Source: Methylocella sp. (GTDB lineage: Bacteria > Pseudomonadota > Alphaproteobacteria > Rhizobiales > Beijerinckiaceae). From it: a stretch of 64,000 nucleotides of DNA. The stretch is from contig JBBCGG010000001.1 in the NCBI GenBank assembly GCA_037200525.1, positions 3,526,501 to 3,590,500 on the forward strand, given 5' to 3'. The position numbers and the translations under genes were made by a program. The notes under the pieces are model-generated. The model did no database searches. It was given only the letters and a program-made list of their open reading frames with translations, and was not told the origin of the DNA. Positions 16,640-24,948 of this stretch are shown here, in pieces (position 1 is the first letter of the stretch; each line of letters opens with the position of its first letter).

Positions 16640-16696
16640 GGGCGGAAGTCGGCTGCGCAGAAGACATAACAAACCACTTTCGACGGAGGGGTGATT

Positions 16697-16897
16697 ATGG
16701 TGTCCTATCAGGATGTTCCGATATTTGACGCGATGAGTATTTCGGCGGTTCTGATGCCGAATGGCGAGAGAGCCACGCTTTCAGTGATGGGACCGAAACC
16801 GATAATGATCCATCTGAGCCGCGCTGCACTTCTAGCCCTTCAGCGGCAAATAAATGAGCAGCTAGAGAAACGGCCTCCTCCCTCTCGGCAGGACTGA
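16697..16897 (+). CDS. Small prophage protein, possible paralogue of 16421 gene
   Basis: 66 residues starting MVSYQDVPIFDAMSISAVLM with a strong GGAGGGG ribosome site; GTG 16691 is an alternative start. Similar spacing of hydrophobic and basic residues to the preceding gene. The antisense frame 16695-16970 is rejected. Confidence 0.55.
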   Translation: MVSYQDVPIFDAMSISAVLMPNGERATLSVMGPKPIMIHLSRAALLALQRQINEQLEKRPPPSRQD

Positions 16898-16982
16898 ACA
16901 GATGCTCGCCGTCGCGATCCAGGGGCATAGGCACCGAATCCGGGTTCTCTGAAGGCATCATAAACCCCATTCAATTATGGAC

Positions 16983-17010
16983 GGGAGTCGCCCAACCGGC
17001 TCCCGTTTGC
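16983..17010 (+). terminator. Possible terminator hairpin
   Basis: GGGAGTCG and CGGCTCCC form an 8-bp stem with one G-T pair around CCCAAC, followed by only a short T run. It would separate the 16421-16897 genes from the operon promoter at 17076. Confidence 0.4.
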
Positions 17011-17050
17011 ATGCGTAGGATAGCAGGACGAATCGGCGGGAGCAAATAAA

Positions 17051-17103
17051 ATACCCACATTGGTGTTCTAGTGGGTTGACTATAACCCACATTCGGGTAT
17101 TCT
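17051..17103 (+). promoter_or_regulatory. Rightward early promoter with repressor operators
   Basis: Sigma-70 boxes TTGACT (17076-17081) and TATTCT (17098-17103), spacer 16. The -35 is embedded in the perfect inverted repeat GTGGGTT-GACTAT-AACCCAC (17071-17090). Further half-sites are ATACCCAC at 17051 and CGGGTAT at 17095. The TWACCCAC motif matches the immunity-region array at 9599-9654, so this promoter is probably controlled by the same Cro/CI pair. It would drive the 17132-28881 operon. Confidence 0.75.
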
Positions 17104-17131
17104 CTCTCCATCAACCCGATGGAGCGCCGAC

Positions 17132-17668
17132 ATGCAATTCGAAATCAGAAATAGGTGGAGCGGAGACGTTCAGTTCACGGCCGAGATCGAATGCGCAGAT
17201 GATGCACCGATCTCAATCAAGGTCGGGCTGGCGGTAAAATGGGGCTTCTCTAACGGCGCGAGCCTGGTCGGCGCGAGCCTGGACGGCGCGAACCTGCGCG
17301 GCGTGAACCTGCGCGGCGCGAACCTGCGCTCCGTGCGGGCGGATCTGTACGATATTCTTCTGCGCGCTATCCCCGAGGTTCCGGCGCTCCTGACCGCTCT
17401 GCGCGAGGGTCGCGTCAACGGATCGACCTACGAAGGCGAATGCGCTTGCCTGGTCGGCACGATCGCGAACGTCCGGCAGGTTTATTACGACACTCTCGGA
17501 CTGGCCGATAGCTCGAGGCCTGTCGAGCGCTGGTTCCTTGGCATCAATAAGGGCGACACCCCGGAGAATAGCCAAATCGCCAAAATCACCGAAGGCATGA
17601 TCGTTGAGTTCATGGACCTCGTCGGCCTGAATTCTACGGTCGTCGCGGAAAGTGCGGTGCAATCATGA
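17132..17668 (+). CDS. Pentapeptide-repeat protein (prophage)
   Basis: 178 residues. A short run of pentapeptide repeats at about residues 40-68 (GASLVGASLDGANLRGVNLR, GANLRSV) follows an N-terminal domain common in phage early genes (MQFEIRNRWSGDVQFTAEIE). The C-terminal part (VERWFLGINKGDTPENSQIA) looks globular. First gene of the rightward operon, GGAG upstream of the ATG. Some pentapeptide proteins mimic DNA and bind gyrase, but this repeat block is short and the role is open. Confidence 0.85.
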   Translation: MQFEIRNRWSGDVQFTAEIECADDAPISIKVGLAVKWGFSNGASLVGASLDGANLRGVNLRGANLRSVRADLYDILLRAIPEVPALLTALREGRVNGSTYEGECACLVGTIANVRQVYYDTLGLADSSRPVERWFLGINKGDTPENSQIAKITEGMIVEFMDLVGLNSTVVAESAVQS

Positions 17669-17950
17669 GCGCCGATCTCATCCACCACATTGTGACTTTC
17701 ACTGACGGCCGTGTGGGGCATCCCGCCGCCGGCGCGTTCGAAGTTGAATTCCCGCTCGACCGCGCAACGATGCTCGAGGATATCGCCGAGGAGCAATATC
17801 CCGATCTCCTGGCGATCTACGAGATCAATCTCACCGCCGGCACGGCGCGGGATGTGACCGAAGATGTCGCCGCGGAACTCGCCAAGACATACGATTACGA
17901 CGAGCTGCCGCAGGAGGCGCGGGATCTCTGCGCACGATTTCTCCTCAACC

Positions 17951-18820
17951 TAGGCCGTTGTGACGAATTCGGCGTTTGGGGGATTCTCGCGAGGATCTTT
18001 CCATGATTCAAGGCTGATTTTTGGAGATCAGCCTTGATGATTCGGGATGTCGATGCGCTGCGAGACGATCAATGGGAGCGGCTTTGTGATCTTGTGCCAG
18101 GCGGAAGAGCCGGCCAGCGCGGGCCGCGCTGCGACAATCGACGCTTCGTCGACGCGCTGTTATGGATGGCCCGCTCGGGCGGCCGCTGGCGCGATCTGCC
18201 CGAACGCTTCGGCGACCATCAGGCGGTGAAACGCCGCTACTATCGCTGGATCGAGCGCGGCGCCTTGGACGGATTTCTTGAGGCATTCACCGCCGAGGCC
18301 GATCTCGAATGGCTGATGATCGACTCAACAATCGTGCGCGCCCATCAGCACGCGGCCGGCGCAAGGATCGCCAAAGGGGGGCGGATGCCCATGGCCTGGG
18401 CCGCTCTCGCGGTGGTTTGAGCACCAAAATCCACGCCGCGACAGACGCACTCGGCAACCCCGTTCGGCTCCTTCTCGGACCTGGGCAGCGCAACGACATC
18501 ACAAAAGCGCACGCCCTGATCGAAGGCTTTGCGGCCGATGCGATCATCGCCGATAAAGGTTATGACGCCAATCACTTGCGCAAGGCTGTTCTTATGCGTG
18601 AGGCTGAGCCGGTGATCCCATCAAAATCCAATCGCCGCGCGCCGCTCCCCTACGACAAGGCGCTCTACAAGGAGCGCAATCTCGTCGAGCGTTTCTTCAA
18701 TAAACTGAAGCAGTTCCGGCGCGTCGCAACCCGATACGACAAGCTCCTCGCAAACTACCGAGGCTTCGTATTGCTCGCCGCTATTGCTATCATGCTCAGG
18801 TAATTCGTCACTACTGCCTA
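17951..18820 (+). mobile_element. IS5-family (IS427-type) element, second kind, copy 1
   Basis: Ends GGCCGTTGTGACGAATTCGG and, inverted, GGCAGTAGTGACGAATTACC, flanked by CTAG on both sides. A nearly identical copy in the opposite orientation is at 41894-42766. Two overlapping transposase frames. Confidence 0.9.
18037..18803 (+). CDS. IS5-family transposase, two frames (copy 1)
   Basis: Frame 1 (18037-18420) starts MIRDVDALRDDQWERLCDLV; frame 2, entered at the AAAGGGGGG run near 18373, continues GLGRSRGGLSTKIHAATDAL and ends ...LLAAIAIMLR at 18803. DDE residues: LMIDSTIVRAHQHA, IADKGYDANHL and RNLVERFFNKLKQFRRVATR. The homopolymer is the expected frameshift site for this group. Confidence 0.87.
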
Positions 18821-18900
18821 GATCACGCGCCGATCGAGCACGCATACGCGATGCTGGCGCATTCCAAATCCCCCGAAAATTGGTCTCGGAGGGAACGGGC

Positions 18901-19140
18901 GTGACCCAGATCAGCCGAACCCCCATGGATCTGAAGCGCGAGCGCGCCTTCGATCTTGCCAACGCGGACGCGGGCTATTTCTCCCACGCCGAATATGCCG
19001 CGAAGTGGTCTGATCACGGCCAGCACCGCGATCTTGATCGCGCACCGGAAATGCTGGCCAGCCTCTATTTCATCGACGAGTTTCTCATATCGATGCTGCT
19101 CGTCGCTGGCGTGTGTCTCTTGATCGGGTGGATGTCGTGA
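18901..19140 (+). CDS. Small prophage membrane protein
   Basis: 79 residues from GTG 18901 (MTQISRTPMDLKRERAFDLA). The polar N-terminus is followed by a C-terminal transmembrane helix (FLISMLLVAGVCLLIGWMS). GTGA overlaps on both ends couple it to its neighbours. No family recognised. Confidence 0.55.
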   Translation: MTQISRTPMDLKRERAFDLANADAGYFSHAEYAAKWSDHGQHRDLDRAPEMLASLYFIDEFLISMLLVAGVCLLIGWMS

Positions 19141-19373
19141 GGTCGAGCACGAAAATCCACGCCGATAATGGCGTCAAGCTCAGCGCCGTGGAGTGCGGCA
19201 ACCTCACATGGTTCGAGATCATAGATCTCGCTGAGCCGTATATGCCCTCGCAGTTTCAGTTCTGCTTGCATGGCGTCGAGCACAGTCAGCTCGAGCGCGC
19301 GGTCGCGGCCTTCAACGCCATCATGTCCGAGGGCGCCGCAGAGCCGGCGCAGATCGCGATGGCGGCCGAATGA
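19137..19373 (+). CDS. Small prophage protein of unknown function
   Basis: 78 residues from GTG 19137 (MRSSTKIHADNGVKLSAVEC), start set by GTGA overlap. Compact, acidic, no visible domain. Overlaps the next gene by 4 bases. Confidence 0.55.
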   Translation: MRSSTKIHADNGVKLSAVECGNLTWFEIIDLAEPYMPSQFQFCLHGVEHSQLERAVAAFNAIMSEGAAEPAQIAMAAE

Positions 19374-19621
19374 AAACCCTATCAGCCTTCGGAGGCGACC
19401 ATGATCCGAATTATTTTAATCGCGAGCTTAGCCACCACGAGCGCGCCCGCTTCACCCCCGAAGAGTTCGAGCTTTTTAGTTCCGGGCTCGACGAAGTTCG
19501 AGAAGTGGAATCCCCAGCCGCGCGCGAAGTGCGGGCGCAGTTGCGTTGGGTAAGGCGCCTGATGTGCGCCATCGCGATCGTCTGCATCGCGGCGTCTCTT
19601 TGGTCGAAGGTGATGTCATGA
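19370..19621 (+). CDS. Small prophage protein with C-terminal membrane helix
   Basis: 83 residues. Soluble charged N-terminal two-thirds (RARFTPEEFELFSSGLDEVR) and one C-terminal hydrophobic helix (LMCAIAIVCIAASLW). ATGA overlap with the ERF gene downstream. Confidence 0.55.
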   Translation: MKTLSAFGGDHDPNYFNRELSHHERARFTPEEFELFSSGLDEVREVESPAAREVRAQLRWVRRLMCAIAIVCIAASLWSKVMS

Positions 19622-20451
19622 ACGAGCAATCAGCCGGACGGCAAATCGCCGCGATCGACGATCGGCGCGGCGCCGTGGTTTCCGCGCCCGTGTCGGATGG
19701 AGATTCCCTTCTCGCCGTAATCAGCAAGGCCGCGCGCGATCCCGCCGTCAACGTCGATAAGATGGAACGGCTTATGTCGATGTATGAGCGCGTCGAGTCC
19801 GCGCGGGCGAAAACCGCCTATTCCGCCGCTCTCTCGGCCATGCAGCCTGACCTCCCGGTTATCCAGGAGCGTGGCAAAATCACGATCCACAAAAAGGATA
19901 AGCCTGGCGAGATCCAGCAAGAAACGCCTTATGCGCGCTGGGACGACATCAATCAGGCAATCCGCCCGGTTCTCGGCAAGCACGGGTTTGCCATTTCTTT
20001 CCGCACGGGCCTCGCCAGCGACGGCAAGATCACCGTCACCGGCATTTTGAGTCACGCGGGAGGCCATCAGGAAGAGACCACGATGACGCTGCCGCACGAT
20101 AGCACCGGCAGCAAGAACGCGGTTCAAGCCGTGGGGTCATCCACCAGCTACGGCAAGCGCTACGTCGCCATGGCGCTTTTGAATCTGAGCAGCACCCGCA
20201 GCGAGGACGATGACGGGCGCGCCGGTGGCCACGCTGAACCCGAGTTGCCAGACTCCGTGCGCGCCTATCTCGATCTTGCCGCCGAAAAGATCGCTGCCTC
20301 CCAGACAGCCAAAGAGCTGAGCGATTGGTGGTCCGAGCAGAAAGAGCAACGCATTGCGCTTGACCTAGTCAACACGCTCCAGGGGCCCCGTCCCGGCTAT
20401 CAGCAGCTTTTCGGAGCTTATTCCCGACGTGGCAAGGAGTTGAGCCGATGA
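19618..20451 (+). CDS. ERF-family single-strand annealing protein
   Basis: 277 residues from MNEQSAGRQIAAIDDRRGAV, start set by ATGA overlap. ERF superfamily features: KMERLMSMYERVESARAKTA, QPDLPVIQERGKITIHKKDK, ETPYARWDDINQAIRPVLGK, and AVGSSTSYGKRYVAMALLNL near the end of the core. ERF proteins anneal complementary single strands during phage recombination. It partners with the YqaJ exonuclease encoded next, a Red-like two-component system in the cytoplasm. Confidence 0.93.
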   Translation: MNEQSAGRQIAAIDDRRGAVVSAPVSDGDSLLAVISKAARDPAVNVDKMERLMSMYERVESARAKTAYSAALSAMQPDLPVIQERGKITIHKKDKPGEIQQETPYARWDDINQAIRPVLGKHGFAISFRTGLASDGKITVTGILSHAGGHQEETTMTLPHDSTGSKNAVQAVGSSTSYGKRYVAMALLNLSSTRSEDDDGRAGGHAEPELPDSVRAYLDLAAEKIAASQTAKELSDWWSEQKEQRIALDLVNTLQGPRPGYQQLFGAYSRRGKELSR

Positions 20452-21089
20452 ACGTCATCGAGTGCGCCCAGGGATCAGCGGAGTGGCACGCCGCAAGATG
20501 CGGGCGCGTGACCGCCAGCCGCGTCGCCGATGTCATCGCCAAGACTAAATCCGGTTGGGGCGCCAGCCGCGCCAATTACATGGGCGAATTGATCGCCGAA
20601 CGCCTGACCGGAGAACCCGCAGAGAAATACACCAATGCGGCTATGGCATGGGGCACGGAAAAAGAGCCAGAGGCGCGCGCCGCTTATGAAATGGCGACCG
20701 AGACATGGGTTTCGGAAGTCGGCTTTGTTTTGCATCCGAGAATCGAATGTTCCGGCGCCAGCCCCGATGGACTGGTCGGAGCCGACGGTCTCATCGAAAT
20801 CAAAGCGCCTAATACCTCGACACATATTGAGACCCTATTGGGGCAAAACGTGCCCAGCCGCTACGTCACGCAGATCCAATGGCAATTGGCCTGCACCGGT
20901 CGCGCCTGGTGCGACTTCGTCTCTTTCGATCCTCGCCTACCAGAGGCCATGCGCCTTTTTACCTCGCGCGTTACCCGCGACGAGAGGCTGATCGCCAGCC
21001 TTGAGGCGGAAGTCGCCGCTTTCCTGATCGAGCTCAATGACAAGGTTCTGGCACTCACCGATCTCTATGGGGAGAGGGCGGCGGCATGA
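20448..21089 (+). CDS. YqaJ-type viral recombinase (lambda exonuclease fold)
   Basis: 213 residues. GSAEWHAARCGRVTASRVAD at the start, then ECSGASPDGLVGADGLIEIK with the PD-(D/E)xK catalytic Asp, Glu and Lys, and YVTQIQWQLACTGRAWCDFV, the Q-rich motif of YqaJ enzymes. It degrades one strand of double-stranded ends, giving substrate for the ERF annealase. 4-base overlaps with both neighbours. Confidence 0.93.
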   Translation: MNVIECAQGSAEWHAARCGRVTASRVADVIAKTKSGWGASRANYMGELIAERLTGEPAEKYTNAAMAWGTEKEPEARAAYEMATETWVSEVGFVLHPRIECSGASPDGLVGADGLIEIKAPNTSTHIETLLGQNVPSRYVTQIQWQLACTGRAWCDFVSFDPRLPEAMRLFTSRVTRDERLIASLEAEVAAFLIELNDKVLALTDLYGERAAA

Positions 21090-21610
21090 GCGCACTCTTA
21101 ACGATTAATTGGCGCTGGGACGGTGACGCGCTAACGCCATTCAGCGCGAGGGGTCGGCTAGATGCCGATAAGGAACTTGTGATCGGCGAAACCTATAAGC
21201 TCGCCGTGGTCGAGAATGTCTCGCAGGCGTCGCGCGGCCATTATTTCGCCTCCCTCAAGGAAGTCTGGCGGAATTTGCCAGAGAACCGTGCTGAGCAATT
21301 TCCCACACCCGAGCATTTGCGCAAGTACGCCCTGATCAAATGCGGATACGCAGATTCTCGCCAATTTGTCGCCCGGACCGGCGCCGAGGCGCGCGAACTG
21401 CAGATGTTCGTACGCCCGAGCAATGACGAATACGCCCTGATCCTAGTGGATCGGTGCGTCGTGACGATCTGGACCGCCCAAAGCCAGAGCGAGCGCGCGA
21501 TGGGCAAGAAAGCGTTCAACGAGTCCAAAAACGCGGTGCTCGATTATGCGCAATCCTTGATCGGCGTGACGCGCAAGGAGCTCGAAGAGAACGCCGGGCG
21601 AGCGGCATGA
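21086..21610 (+). CDS. Conserved prophage recombination-module protein
   Basis: 174 residues. Readable blocks: RGHYFASLKEVWRNLPENRA, HLRKYALIKCGYADSRQFVA and MGKKAFNESKNAVLDYAQSL. The pattern is familiar from proteins next to exonucleases in rhizobial prophages, but I cannot name a characterised family. Start set by ATGA overlap; its stop overlaps the HNH gene. Confidence 0.7.
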   Translation: MSALLTINWRWDGDALTPFSARGRLDADKELVIGETYKLAVVENVSQASRGHYFASLKEVWRNLPENRAEQFPTPEHLRKYALIKCGYADSRQFVARTGAEARELQMFVRPSNDEYALILVDRCVVTIWTAQSQSERAMGKKAFNESKNAVLDYAQSLIGVTRKELEENAGRAA

Positions 21611-21999
21611 TGCAGGATGTCGCCACCACAAAGCGCAAGCCGCTGACGAAAACCCAGCGCCGGACCATGTGGGAAACTCATGGCGGGATTTGCATAATCT
21701 GCAAATTACCGATCGACCCGCGAAAGGTTTGGATCGACGAGCACGTTCGCGCGCTGGGTCTCGGCGGCACGAATGACCTATCGAACCGCGGCCCGGCCCA
21801 TTTCGAATGTGCAGAGGTCAAGACCGCGATGCATGACATGCCGGCGATCGTCAAAGCCAAACGCCAGAAGGATGCGCATCTCGGAATCAAAGACGAGACC
21901 CGCGCCAAGATCCCATCGCGCCGAGCCGAGCCGAAAGAGCGTCGATTTGATCGCACCTCACTGCCGCCGAGGCCGCTTTATGTAGAGGAAACGAGATGA
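21607..21999 (+). CDS. HNH endonuclease domain protein
   Basis: 130 residues. The core has C-x2-C ICIICKLPIDPRKVWIDEHV, RALGLGGTNDLSNRGPAHFE, then C (CAEVKTAMHD), matching a zinc-ribbon HNH fold in which E/D-H replaces part of the His pair. The C-terminus is basic. Small phage HNH nucleases often act in DNA packaging or recombination; this one lies in the early recombination block. ATGA overlaps on both sides. Confidence 0.8.
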   Translation: MMQDVATTKRKPLTKTQRRTMWETHGGICIICKLPIDPRKVWIDEHVRALGLGGTNDLSNRGPAHFECAEVKTAMHDMPAIVKAKRQKDAHLGIKDETRAKIPSRRAEPKERRFDRTSLPPRPLYVEETR

Positions 22000-22436
22000 T
22001 GCTGCGCAGATCTTTCCTGAAATTCCTCGGTGCCGCGCCGGCGGCCATCTCTCCATTGGCCGCTGACGCGGCGCGCATGGCTGGGCTGAACGCCACGGCA
22101 TTGGGGGGTTACACCCCGATGATCGGACTCTCCAACAATAGCACCGTCGGCATGCCGGTACCGAATTCTCACCAAACAGGAGAAGGCCTAGCCAAATGGC
22201 TTCTAGTCCACGGCGTGCCTGATTGGGTCAAAGAGAATATGCGGCAACGGCACAGAGTTCCAAACGCCCTCGATGCCGATCTGGCCTCCAATCGATCGTT
22301 CTCGCTTGCTGCGAAAATACTGATCCAGCGAGAGCGCGATTATGATCGTGCGGTCAAAGACCTGTTCTCGAAAAACAAAATCGATATCAGCCGTGTCGCC
22401 TTTGAGAAATCTACCGGGCTCCAATTTTGGGTATGA
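21996..22436 (+). CDS. Prophage protein with Tat-like signal
   Basis: 146 residues. The N-terminus MMLRRSFLKFLGAAPAAISP has a twin-arginine motif and a hydrophobic stretch with an Ala-x-Ala region, implying export to the periplasm or membrane. The mature part (AKWLLVHGVPDWVKENMRQR) has no recognised domain. An exported protein in an early operon is unusual. Confidence 0.6.
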   Translation: MMLRRSFLKFLGAAPAAISPLAADAARMAGLNATALGGYTPMIGLSNNSTVGMPVPNSHQTGEGLAKWLLVHGVPDWVKENMRQRHRVPNALDADLASNRSFSLAAKILIQRERDYDRAVKDLFSKNKIDISRVAFEKSTGLQFWV

Positions 22437-22777
22437 TGATGATCTTCGCCAAACTATCCCTCGATCAAATTCACGCCTACGTCGAAAAGGGCTCGCTAGC
22501 GCTGCGCTATGATGGGGTGATTTTCGACTCCATTTCGCAGGCCTATCCGGCGCCAGTGCGACCGGAAGACCGGATCAAGGACGTGCTGTTCCCCGCGCGC
22601 AAGCCCGGATGGTTGCTGCAAGAGATGAGCGACGACTGGAATCTGCGGTCCATTGAAGGCGACCAAACGGCATTTGCTTTCTCGCTCTGTTCATCCGGCG
22701 AGACCGACTATTACGCCATGATGATTGCAGGGCGCCTCCGCAGAGAGATGACGGAGCAGATCGCGGGGAACATGTGA
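22433..22777 (+). CDS. Prophage protein of unknown function
   Basis: 114 residues from ATG 22433. Beta-strand-rich start (IFAKLSLDQIHAYVEKGSLA) and a hydrophobic YYAMMIAGRL near the end. Overlaps both neighbours. No family recognised. Confidence 0.55.
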   Translation: MMMIFAKLSLDQIHAYVEKGSLALRYDGVIFDSISQAYPAPVRPEDRIKDVLFPARKPGWLLQEMSDDWNLRSIEGDQTAFAFSLCSSGETDYYAMMIAGRLRREMTEQIAGNM

Positions 22778-23694
22778 TGGGCGAGCATAGCAAGATAGAA
22801 TGGACCGATGCGAGCTGGTCACCTATCCGCGCGATGGCGGCGACGCACGAAGGCCCGCGTTTCGGCTGGCATTGCGAGCACGTCAGCGAAGGTTGCCGGA
22901 ATTGCTATGCGGAGAGGATGAATATTCGGCTTGGGACAGGCTTTGAATTTAAGCCCGGGCGCCTGCACGGAAACACATTCGGCGATACACGACGCGATGT
23001 TAGCCTTTTCCTCGACGAGAAGATGCTGCTCGCGCCGACGCGCTGGAGGCGGTCCCGAATGATTTTCGTCTGCTCAATGACCGATCTGTTCGCTGACTTT
23101 GTGACGGACGAATGGATAGACCCCATGTTCGCCGTGATGGCGCTTTGTCCGCAGCATACGTTTCAGGTGTTGACGAAACGCAGCGCGCGAATGCGCTCAT
23201 ATTTTGCGGAACTTAAAGCTTCAGGTCGATGGCTGCTTTGGACGCATCCGCAGTTCGGTCACCAGATCTTTGATCCGATCGCTGCCAAGTTTGAAGTGAT
23301 GTTCGCGCATATTTGGCTTGGCGTGTCTGCCGAGAATCAGGAAACCGCCGACGCGCGCATTCCTGATTTGCTGGCAACGCCCTCCGCCGTGCGCTTTGTG
23401 TCGGCCGAGCCGTTGTTAGGACCGATCGATCTGTTCAAGATCCGAGAGACAACCGGATTCACATTTAACGCCCTCTCAAAAAAAGCTGGGATCGGCTTCC
23501 GCAGCTGCGGGCTCGATTGGGTCATCTGCGGCGGCGAGAGCGGCCCCGGAGCGCGGCCAATGCAAGAAGCTTGGGCCGAAAGCCTTCGAGATCAATGCAA
23601 GGCCGCTGGTGTGGCCTTCTTCATGAAGCAGATGGCGAAGAAGGCCCCGATTCCAGAGTACCTCATGATCAGGGAGATGCCGAATGCACGGTGA
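22777..23694 (+). CDS. Phage Gp37/Gp68 family (DUF5131) protein
   Basis: 305 residues. DUF5131 hallmarks: EHSKIEWTDASWSPIRAMAA, C-x2-C in EGCRNCYAERM, FVCSMTDLFADFV, HTFQVLTKRSARM, WLGVSAENQETADARIPDLL, RFVSAEPLLGPIDL and WVICGGESGPGARPMQ. The cysteine cluster suggests a radical-SAM-like or metal-binding protein; the biochemical role is not established in the family to my knowledge. ATG 22777 overlaps the previous stop; GTG 22774 is an alternative. Confidence 0.92.
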   Translation: MGEHSKIEWTDASWSPIRAMAATHEGPRFGWHCEHVSEGCRNCYAERMNIRLGTGFEFKPGRLHGNTFGDTRRDVSLFLDEKMLLAPTRWRRSRMIFVCSMTDLFADFVTDEWIDPMFAVMALCPQHTFQVLTKRSARMRSYFAELKASGRWLLWTHPQFGHQIFDPIAAKFEVMFAHIWLGVSAENQETADARIPDLLATPSAVRFVSAEPLLGPIDLFKIRETTGFTFNALSKKAGIGFRSCGLDWVICGGESGPGARPMQEAWAESLRDQCKAAGVAFFMKQMAKKAPIPEYLMIREMPNAR

Positions 23695-24118
23695 TCTCGC
23701 GATCATTGCTCTGATCGAATGCGGACGCCTGCGTGTGGATGCGGAAGCCGGGCATGTATACGCGCCTAAATCCAACAATCCAGATAAACCGATCGGATGC
23801 TTGACGAAGAAGGGATATCTTCGCGCATGCGTCAGTGTCGGTGGAAAGCAAATGCACTTTATGGTGCATCGCATCGTCTGGGTGTCTGTTCATGGGCCAC
23901 TACCTGAAGGACATCAAGTTGACCATGGAGTTGCGGGAAAGGCGGTGAACCGCATCACCAATCTTGATGCAGTTACCGGTACCGAAAATATGTCGAGAGC
24001 CGCCCGAGACGGAAAATTCGCCCATGTCGGCCGCCGAGATGGAATCAGAGATATTGCGGGCAGGTTTGGCAAGAAAACCGTCTCCCGCCATCTCGCGGCA
24101 AAGGAGAGCGCGTCGTGA
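23684..24118 (+). CDS. HNH-family endonuclease-like protein
   Basis: 144 residues. VHRIVWVSVHGPLPEGHQVD, HGVAGKAVNRITNLDAVTGT and ENMSRAARDGK follow the HNH_3 pattern (His...Asp/Asn-His...N-x2-NL), though the middle Asn-His is Asp-His. Such proteins include free-standing homing nucleases. Overlaps the DUF5131 end by 11 bases and the J-domain gene by 4. Confidence 0.72.
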   Translation: MHGDLAIIALIECGRLRVDAEAGHVYAPKSNNPDKPIGCLTKKGYLRACVSVGGKQMHFMVHRIVWVSVHGPLPEGHQVDHGVAGKAVNRITNLDAVTGTENMSRAARDGKFAHVGRRDGIRDIAGRFGKKTVSRHLAAKESAS

Positions 24119-24643
24119 CCACCGCATTCCCGCTTTCGTGGCCCGATGGATTCCCGCGCACGATAAGGCGCGAGACTGGCCAGTTTAAGACGACGCTCGC
24201 TGGCGCCTTGGAGAACGTCGAGACGAGTCTCACGGCTTTCGGCAAAAGCAGCGGCAAGCCAGTCGCGAACATCATTCTTTCCTCGAACGTGTCGCTGGGC
24301 CGCGAGAAGCCGGACGACCCCGGCGTAGCTGTTTGGTTCACTTGGGAAAACACACAGATCTGCATTCCGGTCGATCGCTACTCGACGCCGGCGGCGAACC
24401 TTCAGGCGATCCATCACGTGATTGAAGCGCGGCGGACGGAACTGCGACATGGAACCCTGGCCGTGGTCCGCGCGACCATGAAGGGGTTTATCGCCCTGCC
24501 CGCGCCCGGCGGCAAGCGCCCTTGGTGGGAAGTTCTCGGCGTTGAGCGCAACGCCACCTCCAATGAAGTGGACGGGGCCTGGTCTGCCCCCTGAAAAGTG
24601 ATCCTCCGTGAAGTATGGGCTTATGAGCCTGATGGAGGACTGC

Positions 24644-24925
24644 GCAATGCCGAGGAAAAGACACAAGGCGGAAGAGATCGTCGCGAAGCTACGGCAAGTC
24701 GAAGTGCTTAGCGCGCAAGGGCGACCGGTCGCGGAGGCGATCCGCTCGATAGGGGTGACGGAAGTTACATACTATCGATGGCGGTCGGAATACGGCGGCC
24801 TGAAGGGCGATCAGGTGAAGCGGCTGAAGGAGCTGGAGGCGGAGAATACGCGGCTCCGTCGAGCGGTGTCCGATTTGACGCTTGAGAAGCTGATCCTGAA
24901 AGAGGCTGCCTCGGGAAACTTCTGA
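24644..24925 (+). CDS. IS407-like transposase OrfA, copy 2
   Basis: 93 residues, identical in protein to the OrfA of copy 1: helix-turn-helix then leucine-rich coiled coil. Start MPRKRHKAEE; an in-frame ATG further upstream (24608) is less likely. Confidence 0.9.
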   Translation, partial: AMPRKRHKAEEIVAKLRQVEVLSAQGRPVAEAIRSIGVTEVTYYRWRSEYGGLKGDQVKRLKELEAENTRLRRAVSDLTLEKLILKEAASGNF

Positions 24926-24948
24926 GCTCCGCGCGTCGTCGCGCCTGC

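Larger units (their letters stand above)
17665..18904 (+). pseudogene. Prophage gene of unknown function interrupted by IS5-family element
   Basis: ATG at 17665 overlaps the previous stop. The frame reads MSADLIHHIVTFTDGRVGHP through LCARFLLN. Removing the element at 17951-18821 (keeping one CTAG) continues in frame as LDHAPIEHAYAMLAHSKSPE, ending at TGA 18904, about 125 residues. No family recognised. The downstream GTG start overlaps the stop, confirming the reconstructed end. Confidence 0.7.

Noticed and set aside
16695-16970. 91-codon minus-strand frame
   Set aside because: Antisense to the 16697 gene, which has the better ribosome site and a resembling neighbour.
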